Assembly: GCA_004195335.1 (NCBI GenBank)
Contig: SDWK01000594.1
Location: forward strand, 1 to 6,285
DNA: 6,285 nucleotides
Reading direction: 5' to 3'
From: Shewanella sp.
Lineage (GTDB): Bacteria; Pseudomonadota; Gammaproteobacteria; Enterobacterales; Shewanellaceae
A program made the translations under genes and the position numbers. Numbering within the stretch: position 1 is the stretch's first letter; each line of letters starts with the position of its first letter. Shown piece after piece: positions 6,194 to 6,285 of the stretch. The notes beneath the pieces were generated by a model. It searched no databases. It saw only the letters and a list, made by a program, of their open reading frames with translations, and was not told the origin of the DNA.

Positions 6194-6285
6194 CTTAATC
6201 GTTATCAGATAACGATAAGTGAAACGTCGGGCAAGCCTGTTACCTGTTTTTATGTAATCGCTTTCTGATTAATAAAGAATTAAGC
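6194..6285 (+). other. Intergenic region downstream of pyrH
   Basis: The 92 nt hold a dyad, ATCGTTATC (6198-6206) and GATAACGAT (6208-6216), immediately after the pyrH stop, with no T run after it. A separate T run (about 6246-6250) has only a weak short stem before it (around 6227-6238). No convincing terminator, promoter or start codon with a ribosome site is seen. By conserved gene order the next gene is expected to be frr (ribosome recycling factor), beyond the window. Confidence 0.4.

Noticed and set aside
1..6285. Search for mobile elements, CRISPR, tRNA genes, toxin-antitoxin or other accessory systems
   Set aside because: Apart from the 15-bp tandem repeat, no extended direct or terminal repeats, transposase fragments or tRNA-like folds were seen. 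All long frames belong to conserved housekeeping genes.

Overview
The window is an ordinary, well-conserved housekeeping locus of a gammaproteobacterium. From the protein sequences and the gene order I judge it to be a marine Shewanella or a close Alteromonadales relative. This is inferred from memory of the families, not from a search. No mobile element, CRISPR array, tRNA, rRNA or horizontally acquired island is visible. The five genes are all recognisable, and no undescribed protein system is present. What deserves a second look is in the non-coding DNA and RNA structure between the genes.

Layout: positions 1-2438 (minus) hold glnD, open from its start codon to the left edge and cut off in its second ACT domain. 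A 76-nt gap with a strand-biased hairpin separates it from map (minus, 2515-3312), which is transcribed ahead of it. A divergent intergenic region of about 350 nt (3313-3663) contains a sigma70-type promoter for rpsB with a GC-rich discriminator. A 10-of-11 inverted repeat overlaps that promoter's -35 element. Further downstream are a perfect 15-bp tandem duplication and a leader RNA resembling the E. coli t44/S2 autoregulatory leader just before rpsB. Rightward follow rpsB (3664-4392), tsf (4510-5358) and pyrH (5450-6193). The last 92 nt are probably the pyrH-frr gap.

How the genes fit together: rpsB (ribosomal protein S2), tsf (elongation factor Ts) and pyrH (UMP kinase) form the classical translation and pyrimidine-nucleotide cluster, probably followed by frr outside the window. 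The gaps between them hold hairpins rather than clear new promoters. These could act as attenuators or processing sites that set the relative output of S2, EF-Ts and UMP kinase. On the other strand, map removes N-terminal methionine from nascent proteins, and glnD is the nitrogen sensor that uridylylates and deuridylylates PII. Codon use in rpsB and tsf is visibly restricted (mostly GGT, CGT, AAC, ATC, as in highly expressed genes). glnD uses a broader set including AGA and ATA, consistent with low expression rather than foreign origin.
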